A stretch of DNA of 64,000 nucleotides from Azonexus fungiphilus. Its GTDB lineage: Bacteria > Pseudomonadota > Gammaproteobacteria > Burkholderiales > Rhodocyclaceae. The notes beneath the pieces are model-generated. The model saw only the letters and a program-made list of their open reading frames with translations, did no database searches and was not told the DNA's origin. Location of the stretch: NCBI RefSeq assembly GCF_003634965.1, contig NZ_RBXP01000016.1, positions 259,778 through 323,777 of the forward strand. Direction: 5' to 3'. Both the position numbers and the translations under genes were made by a program. Positions within the stretch are counted from its first letter, which is position 1, and every line of letters begins with the position of its first letter. This document shows positions 8,305 through 16,534 of this stretch, in pieces.

Positions 8305-8960
8305 TGACGACGACCCAACGCGATGCGGGCTTCAGCCTGCTGCTGGCTTGCCTTTTTCTCGCCCTGTGCTTTGGCGCTGCCGAATGGACGGCGGGCACGC
8401 CCTTGTTTTCGCTTTCGCCACCGGGCGGCGGTGCCGCCGATATGGCCGAGTCCTTGCGCCAGGACCTGCACCTGACCTTTTTCACCATCTGGGCCGCATT
8501 GCTGCTGGCCGCGCCAGCGCTGGCGCTGTTGCCCGGCATCAACCGTTCACGCCAGGCCTGGCGTTGGTGGCGCATCACCTGGAGCGCTTCCCTGGTGGTG
8601 TTCGCCGTGCATTTCTACTGGGCCGTGGTCATCATTTTCGACAACGACTGGTCGCGCATCCTGAACACTCCCCGGGTCACCGTGCCGCGTCTGGACACCG
8701 TGTTTGCCGTCTGGTGGGTGATTGACGTCGGCCTGGCCTGGACCTGGCAGACCAGGGCGTACTGGATGCTCTGCCAACGCTGGGCGCTGCACCTGCTGGC
8801 CTTTGTCCTCTTCTTCGTAGGCGCGGCGCGCGAGGGAGAGTTGCCGATTTCCCGCGCACTCGGCTGGGCCATGGCGGTGCTTGTGCTCCTCGGTCTGCTG
8901 CGCTGGCTGTTCCGTCGAAATACTGCCGCTGACTTGGATTCGGGCGTGTTCCGGCGGTAG
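8301..8960 (+). CDS. hypothetical membrane protein
   Basis: A 219-residue protein with five or so hydrophobic segments at about residues 10-28, 55-75, 87-108, 130-145 and 155-205. It contains many tryptophans and no recognisable catalytic motif. The start at 8301 overlaps the stop of the reductase gene (ATGA). I do not recognise a family; it resembles small integral proteins found in betaproteobacterial operons. It is the last gene of the DUF962-reductase unit and converges on cobO with 28 bases between the stops. Confidence 0.65.
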   Translation: MMTTTQRDAGFSLLLACLFLALCFGAAEWTAGTPLFSLSPPGGGAADMAESLRQDLHLTFFTIWAALLLAAPALALLPGINRSRQAWRWWRITWSASLVVFAVHFYWAVVIIFDNDWSRILNTPRVTVPRLDTVFAVWWVIDVGLAWTWQTRAYWMLCQRWALHLLAFVLFFVGAAREGELPISRALGWAMAVLVLLGLLRWLFRRNTAADLDSGVFRR

Positions 8961-8988
8961 TCGGAAGGCCTTGCTTAGGCCCGGGGAA

Positions 8989-9579
8989 TCACCACTCCAG
9001 CCCCGGCATCGCCTTGACCCCGGCCTGGAAGGCATGCTTTTCCATGCCGATGTCGCTGACCGTGTCGGCAGCGTCGCGTAGCGCCTGCGGCGCGGCTCGG
9101 CCGGTGACGATGACGTGCTGCAGGGCCGGGCGCGAAAGCAGTTTGGCGATTACCGCATCGAGGTCGAGCCAGCCGTACTTGAAGGCGTAGGTCATCTCGT
9201 CGAGGACGACCAGACCGATCTCCGGATTTGCCAGGTGGCCGCAGGCGATTTCCCAGGCTAACTGGGCGGCCTTGGCGTCGCGGTCCTTGTCCTGGGTTTC
9301 CCAGGTGAAGCCTTCGCCGCCGACGTGCCAGGCGACGTTCGGCTGCTGGCGGAAGAAGGCTTCTTCGCCGGTGTCCGAGCGGCCCTTGACGAACTGGACG
9401 ACGCCGACCTTCATGCCGTGGCCGAGCGCCCGGGCGACGACGCCGAAGGCGGCCGAGGACTTGCCCTTGCCGTTGCCGGTGTTGATCACCAGCACGCCGC
9501 GTTCCTGCTGGGCGGCGTCGATCTTGCCGTCGATCACGGCTTTTTTCTTCTGCATGCGTTGTTCGTGGCTGATCGCCAT
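8989..9579 (-). CDS. cobO: cob(I)yrinic acid a,c-diamide adenosyltransferase
   Basis: A 196-residue enzyme of the CobO/BtuR (CobA) family. It transfers the adenosyl group of ATP to the cobalt of corrinoids to make the coenzyme form. The P-loop-like VINTGNGKGKSSAAFG lies near residue 31, with the VGVVQFVKG and LVVLDEMTYA segments downstream. It is the last gene of btuB-btuC-btuD-cobO, only 4 bases after btuD, so imported cobinamide or cobalamin is adenosylated under the same riboswitch control. Adenosylcobalamin is the cofactor of the mutase at 30238. Confidence 0.93.
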   Translation of the reverse strand: MAISHEQRMQKKKAVIDGKIDAAQQERGVLVINTGNGKGKSSAAFGVVARALGHGMKVGVVQFVKGRSDTGEEAFFRQQPNVAWHVGGEGFTWETQDKDRDAKAAQLAWEIACGHLANPEIGLVVLDEMTYAFKYGWLDLDAVIAKLLSRPALQHVIVTGRAAPQALRDAADTVSDIGMEKHAFQAGVKAMPGLEW

Positions 9580-9583
9580 GGGC

Positions 9584-10357
9584 TTACTCCGGGATGAAAC
9601 AGCGCTGGCCGCGGTCTTCGATCTGCCGCAGGCCGTAGCCGTAGAGTTCGGACAGCGTTTTTGCCGTCAGGATGGTGTCGACCGTGCCCTGTTCGCAGCG
9701 GCCGTCGCCGTAGACCAGCAGCGCCCGGTCGCAGAAGCGGTGGGCCAGCGCCGGGTCGTGCAGGACCATGACGACGCCGGCGCCGCAGTCGCGGGCGGTA
9801 CCGGCGAACAATTCGAGGACCGCCATCTGGTGATTGAGGTCGAGGTGCGACAGCGGTTCGTCGAGCAGGTAGAGCGTCGCCGCCTGGGTCAGCAGGGTGG
9901 CGATTGCCAGGCGCTGGCGTTCGCCGCCGGACAGCGTGTGCACCTGGCGCGTCTCCATGCCGGCCAGACCGAGCGCCTGCAGCGCGCCGCGCGCCAGTTC
10001 GGCGTCGCGCTTCGATTCCCAGGCCCAGCGGCCGAGGTGCGGATGGCGGCCGGTGAGCGCGGTTTCGAGCACGGTCGAACCGAAGGGATCGTTCTGGAAC
10101 TGGCCGAGCCAGGCCCGGCGCAGCGCCGCCTGGCGCGGCGGCAGCAGGGTGCAGTCCTCGCCGTCGAGCAGCACGGCGCCGGCCTGCGGTGGGCGCAGGC
10201 CGGCCAGCGTGGACAGCAGTGTCGACTTGCCGGCCCCGTTGCGGCCGAGGATGGCCAGGCGTTCGCCCGGCTGCAGGTTCAGGTTGAGACGGTCGACGAC
10301 GGTCTTGCCGCCGATGTCGAGGCTGAGTTGCCGGGCTTCGAGCAAGGGGGCGCTCAC
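9584..10357 (-). CDS. btuD: cobalamin/iron-siderophore ABC transporter ATP-binding protein
   Basis: A 257-residue ABC ATPase of the FecE/BtuD type. The Walker A GRNGAGKSTLL lies near residue 36, the ABC signature LSGGERQRLAIATLL near residue 130, and the Walker B motif with LYLLDEPLSHLD directly after it. I chose the GTG at 10357, whose bases overlap the btuC stop (GTGA); the open frame extends 136 codons further upstream but that part lies inside btuC. Assignment to cobalamin rather than iron rests on the riboswitch, btuB and cobO in the same operon. Confidence 0.9.
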   Translation of the reverse strand: MSAPLLEARQLSLDIGGKTVVDRLNLNLQPGERLAILGRNGAGKSTLLSTLAGLRPPQAGAVLLDGEDCTLLPPRQAALRRAWLGQFQNDPFGSTVLETALTGRHPHLGRWAWESKRDAELARGALQALGLAGMETRQVHTLSGGERQRLAIATLLTQAATLYLLDEPLSHLDLNHQMAVLELFAGTARDCGAGVVMVLHDPALAHRFCDRALLVYGDGRCEQGTVDTILTAKTLSELYGYGLRQIEDRGQRCFIPE

Positions 10358-11337
10358 TTCGGTTGCCTCGACAGCAGGAAGAGGAAGACCGGCACGCCGA
10401 TCAGCGCGGTGAGGACGCCGACCGGCAGCTGTTGCGGGGCGATCACGGTACGCGCCGCGGTGTCGGCGAGCACCAGCAGCGAACCGCCGGCCAGCACCGA
10501 GGCCGGCAGCAGCAGGCGCTGGTCGTTGCCGATGGCGAGCCGGACCAGGTGGGGGATGACCAGGCCGACGAAGCCGATCGAGCCGGCGGTGGTCACCGAA
10601 GCTGCCGTGGCCAGCGAAGCGAGCAGGTAAATTGCGTAGCGCAGGCGGTCGACCGCGACACCCAGCGCCTGCGCCTGCATCAGGCCACGCGACAGCAGGT
10701 TGAGTTCGCGGGCGAAGGGCATCGCGCAGAGTAGTGCGCCGCCGAGCGCCAGCAGCGCCGGCCACCAGCTGAAGGTCTGGCCGAGGTCGCCCATCAGCCA
10801 GAAGAGCATGCCGTGCAGCTTGCGTTCGTCGGCCAGAGAGAGCATCAGCGCGATCAGCGCGCCGCAGCCGGCGGCAACGATGACGCCGGTGAGCAGCAGG
10901 CGGGTCTGCGTCCAGCTGCCGTCGCCGTGGGCCAGGCCGAAGACCAGGAACATCGCCGCCAGGGCGCCGGCGAAGGCCAGTCCGTCGACGGCCAGCAGCG
11001 GCAGCCCGAGGATCATCGCGAACATCGCACCGACGCCGGCGCCGCCGGAAATGCCGAGGACGTAGGGATCGGCCAGCGGATTGCGCAGCAGTACCTGCAT
11101 CAGTGCGCCGGCCAGCGCCAGCAGGCCGCCGCAGGCGAAACCGGCGAGCGCCCGCGGCAGGCGCAGTTCGACGACCATCTCGCCGGCGCCGGCGCCGGCG
11201 CCGCGGCCGAACAGCGCCGCCAGAATCTCCGCCGGCGGCACGCGCAGGCTCCCCGCCGTCAGCGCCAGCGCGAAACTCGCCAGCGCCAGCAGGCAGAGCG
11301 CAGCGAGGATCAGGAAGGCGCGGCGGCGGGTCGGCAT
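10354..11337 (-). CDS. btuC: cobalamin ABC transporter permease
   Basis: A 327-residue FecCD/BtuC-type permease with about ten membrane helices. Typical segments are ALRVPPAEILA-like near residue 31, LPRALAGFACGGLLALAGALMQ near residue 60 and GSIGFVGLVIPHLVRL near residue 250. Two copies with a BtuD dimer form the inner-membrane channel. It starts 5 bases after the btuB stop and overlaps btuD. No periplasmic binding protein (btuF) is encoded in this operon, so one must be supplied from elsewhere. Confidence 0.92.
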   Translation of the reverse strand: MPTRRRAFLILAALCLLALASFALALTAGSLRVPPAEILAALFGRGAGAGAGEMVVELRLPRALAGFACGGLLALAGALMQVLLRNPLADPYVLGISGGAGVGAMFAMILGLPLLAVDGLAFAGALAAMFLVFGLAHGDGSWTQTRLLLTGVIVAAGCGALIALMLSLADERKLHGMLFWLMGDLGQTFSWWPALLALGGALLCAMPFARELNLLSRGLMQAQALGVAVDRLRYAIYLLASLATAASVTTAGSIGFVGLVIPHLVRLAIGNDQRLLLPASVLAGGSLLVLADTAARTVIAPQQLPVGVLTALIGVPVFLFLLSRQPK

Positions 11338-11342
11338 GATGG

Positions 11343-13175
11343 TCAGCGCGGACTATAACGGATACCGACGAAAGCGTTGCGTCCGGGCGTCGCGTAGGTG
11401 TCGGCGAGCACGTAGTCGCGGTCGAACAGGTTGTTGACCCGGGCGAAGAGGCTCCAGTCCGGAGTCAGGCGATAGTTGGCGTAGAGATTGGTCAGGGCGT
11501 AGCCGGCGAGCGTCACCCGGCCTGCGGTCGGATATTCGTAGCGCTTGCCGCTGCCTTGTACTTCGGCACGCCAGTCCCATTGGCCGAGCGTCTGACCGAT
11601 CGAAGCCGTCGCCGAATGACGGGCGCGTCTGGCCAGCTGGCGGTCGGCGTTGCGGTCGCTGGCGTCGAGCCAGTCGTAGCTGCTACCGACGTCGAAGCTG
11701 CCGAACTTGCCCTGCCAGGTGAGGGTCACCCCCTCGAGGCGTGCCGAGTCGATGTTCGTCGGCATGTTCAGGGGGCCGACCCTGGTCCAGGCGATCAGGT
11801 CCTCGACCCGGTTCAGGTACCAGGTTGCCGAGACGCTGTGCTGGCCGGTTTCGTAGTGCAGCGTCAGCTCGCGGTTGAGTGCCGATTCCGGCTTGACGGC
11901 CGGATTGCCGACGTAGGTGCCGGTCACCGGGTAGTAGAGTTCGTTGAAGGTCGGTGCCTTGAACGCCGTGCCGACGCTGGCGCTGGCCCGCCAGTTGCTG
12001 GACAGGCGATAGCCGTAGGCCAGCGAGCCGGTGGTCTTGTCGCCGAACAGCGAGTCGTCGTCGTGGCGCACGCTGGCCTGCAGGCGATGGGCGCCGAAGC
12101 CCCGGTTCCAGCCGAGCTGGACCGAGTCGTTGTGGCGGTTGCGGCGGGCATAGTTGCCGGTCGACGCGATCGCCTGCTCGTTGCGTTCGAAACCGATCAG
12201 GAAATTGCCCAGTTCCCCGCTCAGGTCGTTTTGCCAGCCGTAGAGTTTCTGTTCGGTGTTGAATTCGCTGTTGCGCACATCGTTACGCAGGATCTTCGAA
12301 TGATCGATGCTGCGTCCGATGGTGAGCGTGCTGTTCCAGGCCGCGGCCAGGCGGTTCTTGACGACCAGGGAGGCGTTGCCGTTTCTGGTCTGGTTGACCC
12401 AGTCGACCGTGGCACCGCTGCCGTCGTAGCGGCTGCGGCCCTCGGCATAGAGCGCCGAAAGCGTCACCTCGTGGCCAGGAGCGAAGGTATAGCCGAGGCG
12501 GGCGGCGCTGGCCAGGTTGCGGAACCCGTCCTTGTCGCGGTTGGCAGTCGCTGTCCACGGGCGGCTGTCGAAGCCGTCGGTGGTCTCGTGCGATACCGTC
12601 GCGCCATAGTGCCAGCCAGCCTGGCGGCCGGACAGGTGCACGCTGCCGCTACGCATGCCGTAGTTGCCGGCGCCGGCTTCGGCGGAAAAATGCAGGGGTT
12701 TGTCGCTGTGCCGGGTAAAAACCTGGATCACGCCGCCGATGGCGTCGCTGCCGTACATCGCCGAGGCGGGGCCGCGGATGATCTCGATGCGTTCGATCTG
12801 GGCGACCGGGAGGCGCGACCAGGTCGGCTCGCCCGAGGTCGCCGACCCGACTCGCATGCCGTCTACCAGCAGCAGGACGTGCTTGGCGCTGGTGCCGCGG
12901 ATGAGCAGCAACGAATTGGCGCCCCAGCTGCCGTTGGTAACCAGCTGGATACCCGGCTGGGCGGCCAGGATCTGTTCGAGGCTGCTGTGTCCGGCAGTCT
13001 CGATTTCGCTGCGCTCGATGACGCTGATGTCGCTGAGCACTTCGTTGACCCGCAGCGGCTGGCGGGTGGCCGTGACGACCATGGTATCGAGGCTGGCCAG
13101 TTGTTCGGCGGCCTGGAGCGGGTTGGCGAAAGCGAGCGGCAGCAGCAATGCCAGCCGGGTGTGGCGTTGATTCAT
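11343..13175 (-). CDS. btuB: TonB-dependent vitamin B12 outer-membrane receptor
   Basis: A 610-residue outer-membrane receptor. Residues 1-22 are a signal peptide (RLALLLPLAFANPLQA). A TonB box follows (DTMVVTATR, about 29-37), then the plug domain (about 45-150, with RGTSAKHVLLLVDGMRVGS and IEIIRGPASAMYGSDAIGGVI), then the beta barrel ending in VGIRYSPR. This length and the short extracellular loops fit BtuB. The start at 13175 is preceded by a purine-rich stretch; the frame stays open for 369 codons upstream across the riboswitch, but that part is not coding. First gene of the btuBCD-cobO operon. Confidence 0.93.
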   Translation of the reverse strand: MNQRHTRLALLLPLAFANPLQAAEQLASLDTMVVTATRQPLRVNEVLSDISVIERSEIETAGHSSLEQILAAQPGIQLVTNGSWGANSLLLIRGTSAKHVLLLVDGMRVGSATSGEPTWSRLPVAQIERIEIIRGPASAMYGSDAIGGVIQVFTRHSDKPLHFSAEAGAGNYGMRSGSVHLSGRQAGWHYGATVSHETTDGFDSRPWTATANRDKDGFRNLASAARLGYTFAPGHEVTLSALYAEGRSRYDGSGATVDWVNQTRNGNASLVVKNRLAAAWNSTLTIGRSIDHSKILRNDVRNSEFNTEQKLYGWQNDLSGELGNFLIGFERNEQAIASTGNYARRNRHNDSVQLGWNRGFGAHRLQASVRHDDDSLFGDKTTGSLAYGYRLSSNWRASASVGTAFKAPTFNELYYPVTGTYVGNPAVKPESALNRELTLHYETGQHSVSATWYLNRVEDLIAWTRVGPLNMPTNIDSARLEGVTLTWQGKFGSFDVGSSYDWLDASDRNADRQLARRARHSATASIGQTLGQWDWRAEVQGSGKRYEYPTAGRVTLAGYALTNLYANYRLTPDWSLFARVNNLFDRDYVLADTYATPGRNAFVGIRYSPR

Positions 13176-13292
13176 GGATTCCCCTTCCCGGCAGGCGTCC
13201 CCGCATGCCGGAATGCATTGAAAAGAAAGTGCGCAGGGGGACAGGGCTGGTCGGGAAACCGGCACCACCACCCCGTGGCATTTCCGTGAGTC

Positions 13293-13436
13293 ATGGCAGG
13301 CCGGTATCCGGGCTCGCAAGTCTTGACGTATCGCCTTCCCAGGTTTCCCCAGTGGCCTCGTGATACGTCCGCACTCGCTTACCGTTGCGGGGGCAGCAGC
13401 GGCTTGGTCGCATTGGCGACGCACCGCTTTCCCGTT
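13293..13436 (-). promoter_or_regulatory. cobalamin riboswitch
   Basis: Read on the minus strand, the region carries the conserved blocks in order: GGGAAAGCGGTG near the 5' end (13425-13436), GCTGCCCCCGCAACGGTAAG (about 13380-13400), GCCACTGGGGAAACCTGGGAAGGC (about 13335-13360) and the closing GCCCGGATACCGGCCTGCC (13295-13313). These match the adenosylcobalamin aptamer including the B12 box. It ends about 120 bases before the btuB start and should repress the operon when adenosylcobalamin is abundant. Confidence 0.95.
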
Positions 13437-13564
13437 TAACTGCGTTGGTCGAAACCAGCCGCAGCACCTGTCAAGGCGCCGCATTCTACAGGGCATTGCG
13501 GCAACAGGCGAGCCAAGGCCGGCGGCACTCCCGATAAAACACTTTGAAAATAGCCGCTTAGTCC

Positions 13565-13594
13565 TTGACCGGTCAGCATTTGTCCCACTATAGT
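13565..13594 (+). promoter_or_regulatory. sigma-70-type promoter of zapB-zapA-6S
   Basis: TTGACC at 13565-13570 and TATAGT at 13589-13594 are 18 bases apart, a near-consensus sigma-70 promoter. Transcription would begin around 13600-13602, which is the first base of the zapB-like start codon, so the message may be leaderless. Confidence 0.7.
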
Positions 13595-13601
13595 GCGCGC
13601 C

Positions 13602-13799
13602 ATGAACAGCGAATTCGAAGCGCTCGAAGCCAAGATCGAACAGGTCGTCGCCCTGGTCCACCAGTTGCGCGCCGAGAACGAGGTCTTGAAGAACCAGATG
13701 GCCGCCGCCGAGGCGGAACGCCTGCATCTGCGGGCGACGATGACGGCTGCCCGGGAGCGCCTGGAAGGCCTGATGGACAAGATTCCAGAGGATGCCTGA
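13602..13799 (+). CDS. zapB: ZapB-like coiled-coil cell division protein
   Basis: A 65-residue protein, almost entirely one coiled coil: EFEALEAKIEQVVALVHQLRAEN continues in heptads to residue 60. Small coiled-coil proteins of this type (TIGR02449 group) sit directly upstream of zapA in beta- and gammaproteobacteria and are thought to act in the Z-ring assembly network. The start at 13602 lies 7 bases after the -10 box, with no room for a ribosome-binding site. The stop is one base before the zapA start. Assignment as a ZapB analogue rests on coil structure and synteny rather than close sequence identity. Confidence 0.78.
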   Translation: MNSEFEALEAKIEQVVALVHQLRAENEVLKNQMAAAEAERLHLRATMTAARERLEGLMDKIPEDA

Positions 13800-13800
13800 A

Positions 13801-14127
13801 ATGAGCGCCGAGCCGAATTTCCTCGACGTCAAGATCATGGGCCGCGAGTACCGCGTCGCCTGCCAGCCCGAAGAGCGGGCTGCGCTGCAGGCTGCCGTCG
13901 AACTCGTGGACAACAAGATGCGCGAAATCGCGCAGCGCACCAAGAGCACCATCGCCGAGCGCGTCGCGGTCATGGCGGCCCTCAACATCGCCCACGAACG
14001 ACTGGCGGCGCCGGCGTCGACGGCCAGTGAAGAAACGGTTGCGTCGGACGAAACGAAGCGTAGAATCGGTGACATGGGAGCGCGGTTGGATGCCGTGCTG
14101 GCGCCCCAACAGCAACTGGACCTCTGA
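13801..14127 (+). CDS. zapA: cell division protein ZapA
   Basis: A 108-residue protein with the ZapA N-terminal domain (FLDVKIMGREYRVACQPEE, residues 6-24, then AAVELVDNKMREI) and a C-terminal coiled coil. ZapA binds FtsZ and bundles protofilaments at the division ring. I chose the ATG at 13801 because AGAGG at 13787-13791 is 9 bases upstream; the in-frame ATG at 13792 directly abuts that motif. It lies between the zapB-like gene and 6S RNA, an arrangement conserved in many proteobacteria. Confidence 0.92.
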   Translation: MSAEPNFLDVKIMGREYRVACQPEERAALQAAVELVDNKMREIAQRTKSTIAERVAVMAALNIAHERLAAPASTASEETVASDETKRRIGDMGARLDAVLAPQQQLDL

Positions 14128-14147
14128 TTGCCGGTTGCCGGGCGACC

Positions 14148-14328
14148 CGCCGAGTGTCCCCTGCGGTGTTTGTTAAGGCCATATATTCCTTGAACCAATG
14201 CTGATTGGCATCGGTTGCGGACCGAAAAACCGTTGTTGTGTCGCGTTCTTCGTCGAACGTGCCTGATGCGGAAGGAAAGCAACCACTCTGAACCCCGGTT
14301 CAGGATGCCGGCCTGACGGCACTCGCGG
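14148..14328 (+). ncRNA. ssrS: 6S RNA
   Basis: An RNA of about 180 nt directly follows zapA. Its ends pair (GCCGAGTG near 14149-14156 with CACTCGC near 14320-14326). The 5' GTCCCCTGCGGTG segment and the 3' hairpin CTGAACC/GGTTCAG followed by GCCTGACGGCAC match the conserved parts of proteobacterial 6S RNA. 6S RNA mimics an open promoter and sequesters sigma-70 RNA polymerase in stationary phase. The exact ends are estimated from the pairing. Confidence 0.87.
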
Positions 14329-14343
14329 GGGCTTTTATCCGGA

Positions 14344-14371
14344 CAGGTGGCAGATTTCTGCCACCTGTTTT
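14344..14371 (+). terminator. strong rho-independent terminator
   Basis: Eleven-base perfect arms CAGGTGGCAGA and TCTGCCACCTG surround a TT loop (14344-14367) and are followed by TTTT. It ends the zapB-zapA-6S unit and lies 15 bases before the EVE gene, so that gene either relies on read-through or has a promoter overlapping the hairpin. Confidence 0.88.
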
Positions 14372-14386
14372 CATTTGTGGGGTGGC

Positions 14387-14850
<464 letters not shown>

Positions 14851-14854
<4 letters not shown>

Positions 14855-15651
14855 CAATCTGGTGGCTTTCCTATCCTCTCCTCGGTGTTTTCGGTGGCTT
14901 TGTGGCGGGGCTTTTCGGTGTTGGCGGGGGTTTGACGCTGGTGCCGTTCATGTACATGCTGTTCGTTGCGCAGGGATTCCCGGTTGAGCATGTGATGCAT
15001 CTCGCACTTGGGACCTCGATGGCGACCATCGTGTTTACCTCGATTTCGAGCATGCGCGCTCATCATGCGCATGGTGCGGTACGTTGGGAGATCGTCCGGA
15101 CGATGGCGCCGGGTCTGGTGCTCGGGACCTTTGGCGGTTCGCTGGTTGCCGGCCAGGTGCCGACCGGGCCGATGACGGCGATTTTCGTTGTGATTGTTTA
15201 TTACGCCTCGCTGCAGATGATCCTCGACTTCAAGCCGCATGCGCATCGTCAGATGCCCGGTGCTTGGGGGCGTTTCCTGGTGGGTGGCTTGATCGGCGTG
15301 GTTTCCAGCCTAGTGGCTGCCGGCGGTGGATTTCTTTCGGTGCCATTCATGTTGTTCTGCAACGTGGCCATTCATCAGGCGGTTGGCACTTCCTCGGCAC
15401 TCGGGTTCCCCATCGCCGTTGCCGGTGCCATTGGCTACATCCTGGCCGGTGCAGGCGATGCCGGCTTGCCCCCGTACACCTTTGGCTACGTCTATCTACC
15501 GGCATTTGTCGGCATAGTCGTGATGAGCATAACGATGGCGCCGGTCGGTGCCCGGTTGGCGCACAAGCTCCCGGTCAAAAAGCTGAAAAGGGCTTTTGGC
15601 GGCTTTCTTGCACTGTTGGCAACAAAGATGCTGCATAGCCTGATCGGCTGA
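14851..15651 (+). CDS. TauE/SafE-family permease
   Basis: A 266-residue membrane protein with about eight hydrophobic segments. The first half has FVAGLFGVGGGLTLVPF and HLALGTSMATIVFTSISS, and the second half repeats the pattern with AAGGGFLSVPFMLFCNV and AVGTSSALGFPIAVAG. This inverted-repeat structure defines the TauE/SafE family, which moves sulfite, sulfonates and other small anions. Start at 14851 overlaps the EVE gene stop; the longer frame from 14815 lies inside it. It is closely similar to the permease at 25605, and the two flank the malonate gene cluster. Confidence 0.87.
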
Positions 15652-15655
15652 AAGG

Positions 15656-16342
15656 CTAGTTCCCGGCCTTGAAATCGCGCAAGGTGGCGACGAGGTCGGC
15701 GAAGCGTTCGCCCTGAACGGTGACATGGGCGCGCAGCAGCGCAGAGGCCAGGTCGCCATCGCCCTTGATGATTGCCTCGACGATGGATTGGTGCTCATTG
15801 AACGATGTGGCCATCCGGTTGCGCACCCGTAACTGCAGTCTGCGGTAGGGGCGTAATCGTCGGTGCAGGGCATTTGCCTGCTCGACCAGGAAACTGTTGT
15901 GGCTGGCCTCGTAGATTCGCTGGTGGAAAATCTCGTTCAGCTGATAGTAGATATCAGGCTGATTGGCGTCGCGAGCGGCCTCGCAGGCGCGATGTGCTTC
16001 CTGGAGGGCAAGCTGTTCCTCTGGCGCGATCCGGCGCGCCGCAAGACGCCCGCACATGGCTTCCAGTTCGGCCATCACTTCGAACATTTCACACACTCGA
16101 TCGGCACCGACTTCAGGTACGGTCGCGCCGCGTCGCGGCCGGATTTCAATCAGGCCGGCCGAAGCGAGCTGAATTAGTGCTTCACGGACAGGTGTTCGGG
16201 AGACGCCGTAGGTATCGGCCAGTTCCTGTTCGTCGAGTCGTGTCCCCGGCGGATACACACCAGTAACGATGCGTTCCTCGATCAGTTCACCGAGTCGTTC
16301 CGACTGGCGAGTGGTAGGGGGAGGGGCAATGGGGCTATTCAC
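15656..16342 (-). CDS. GntR-family (FCD) regulator, probable malonate repressor
   Basis: A 228-residue regulator. The winged helix-turn-helix covers about residues 15-75 (LIEERIVTGVYPPGTRLDEQEL, then SRTPVREALIQLASAGLIEI). The C-terminal FCD helical ligand domain follows, with the metal-binding pattern including NEIFHQRIYEASHN. I chose the GTG at 16342 because GGAG lies 6 bases upstream; an in-frame GTG at 16354 lacks a ribosome site. It is divergent from the TRAP and malonate decarboxylase genes, like mdcY of Acinetobacter, a GntR repressor of malonate genes. That specific role is inferred from position and from the operator-like repeats at 16398-16421. Confidence 0.87.
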   Translation of the reverse strand: MNSPIAPPPTTRQSERLGELIEERIVTGVYPPGTRLDEQELADTYGVSRTPVREALIQLASAGLIEIRPRRGATVPEVGADRVCEMFEVMAELEAMCGRLAARRIAPEEQLALQEAHRACEAARDANQPDIYYQLNEIFHQRIYEASHNSFLVEQANALHRRLRPYRRLQLRVRNRMATSFNEHQSIVEAIIKGDGDLASALLRAHVTVQGERFADLVATLRDFKAGN

Positions 16343-16385
16343 GATGCGCTCCACAGAGGCGGGTAATTAAATAATACGAAACTCG

Positions 16386-16421
16386 TTGACTGGTATTCAA
16401 TATTTGATATTGTGTATACAA
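16386..16421 (+). promoter_or_regulatory. promoter with overlapping operator-like repeats
   Basis: TTGACT (16386-16391) and TATTGT (16408-16413), 16 bases apart, form a plausible sigma-70 promoter for the TRAP/mdc genes. CAATAT-TTG-ATATTG (16398-16412) is a perfect inverted repeat between the boxes. TTGTGTATACAA (16410-16421, one mismatch) covers the -10 box and resembles GntR/FCD sites of the TTGTATACAA type. A GntR dimer bound here would block transcription. Confidence 0.6.
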
Positions 16422-16534
16422 GACGGTGATTTTTGAACACATCATAAGTATAGACGCTATTCGGAAACCCGGATAAGCCTGTCAGCCAGCGAGGTATCAC
16501 CGTTCATGCGTAATCAACCCTGGAGGAGACATCC

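Noticed and set aside
11343..14282. Extended frame reading btuB as a 979-residue protein
   Set aside because: The extra N-terminus would cross the cobalamin riboswitch and zapB/zapA; a signal peptide starts exactly at 13175.
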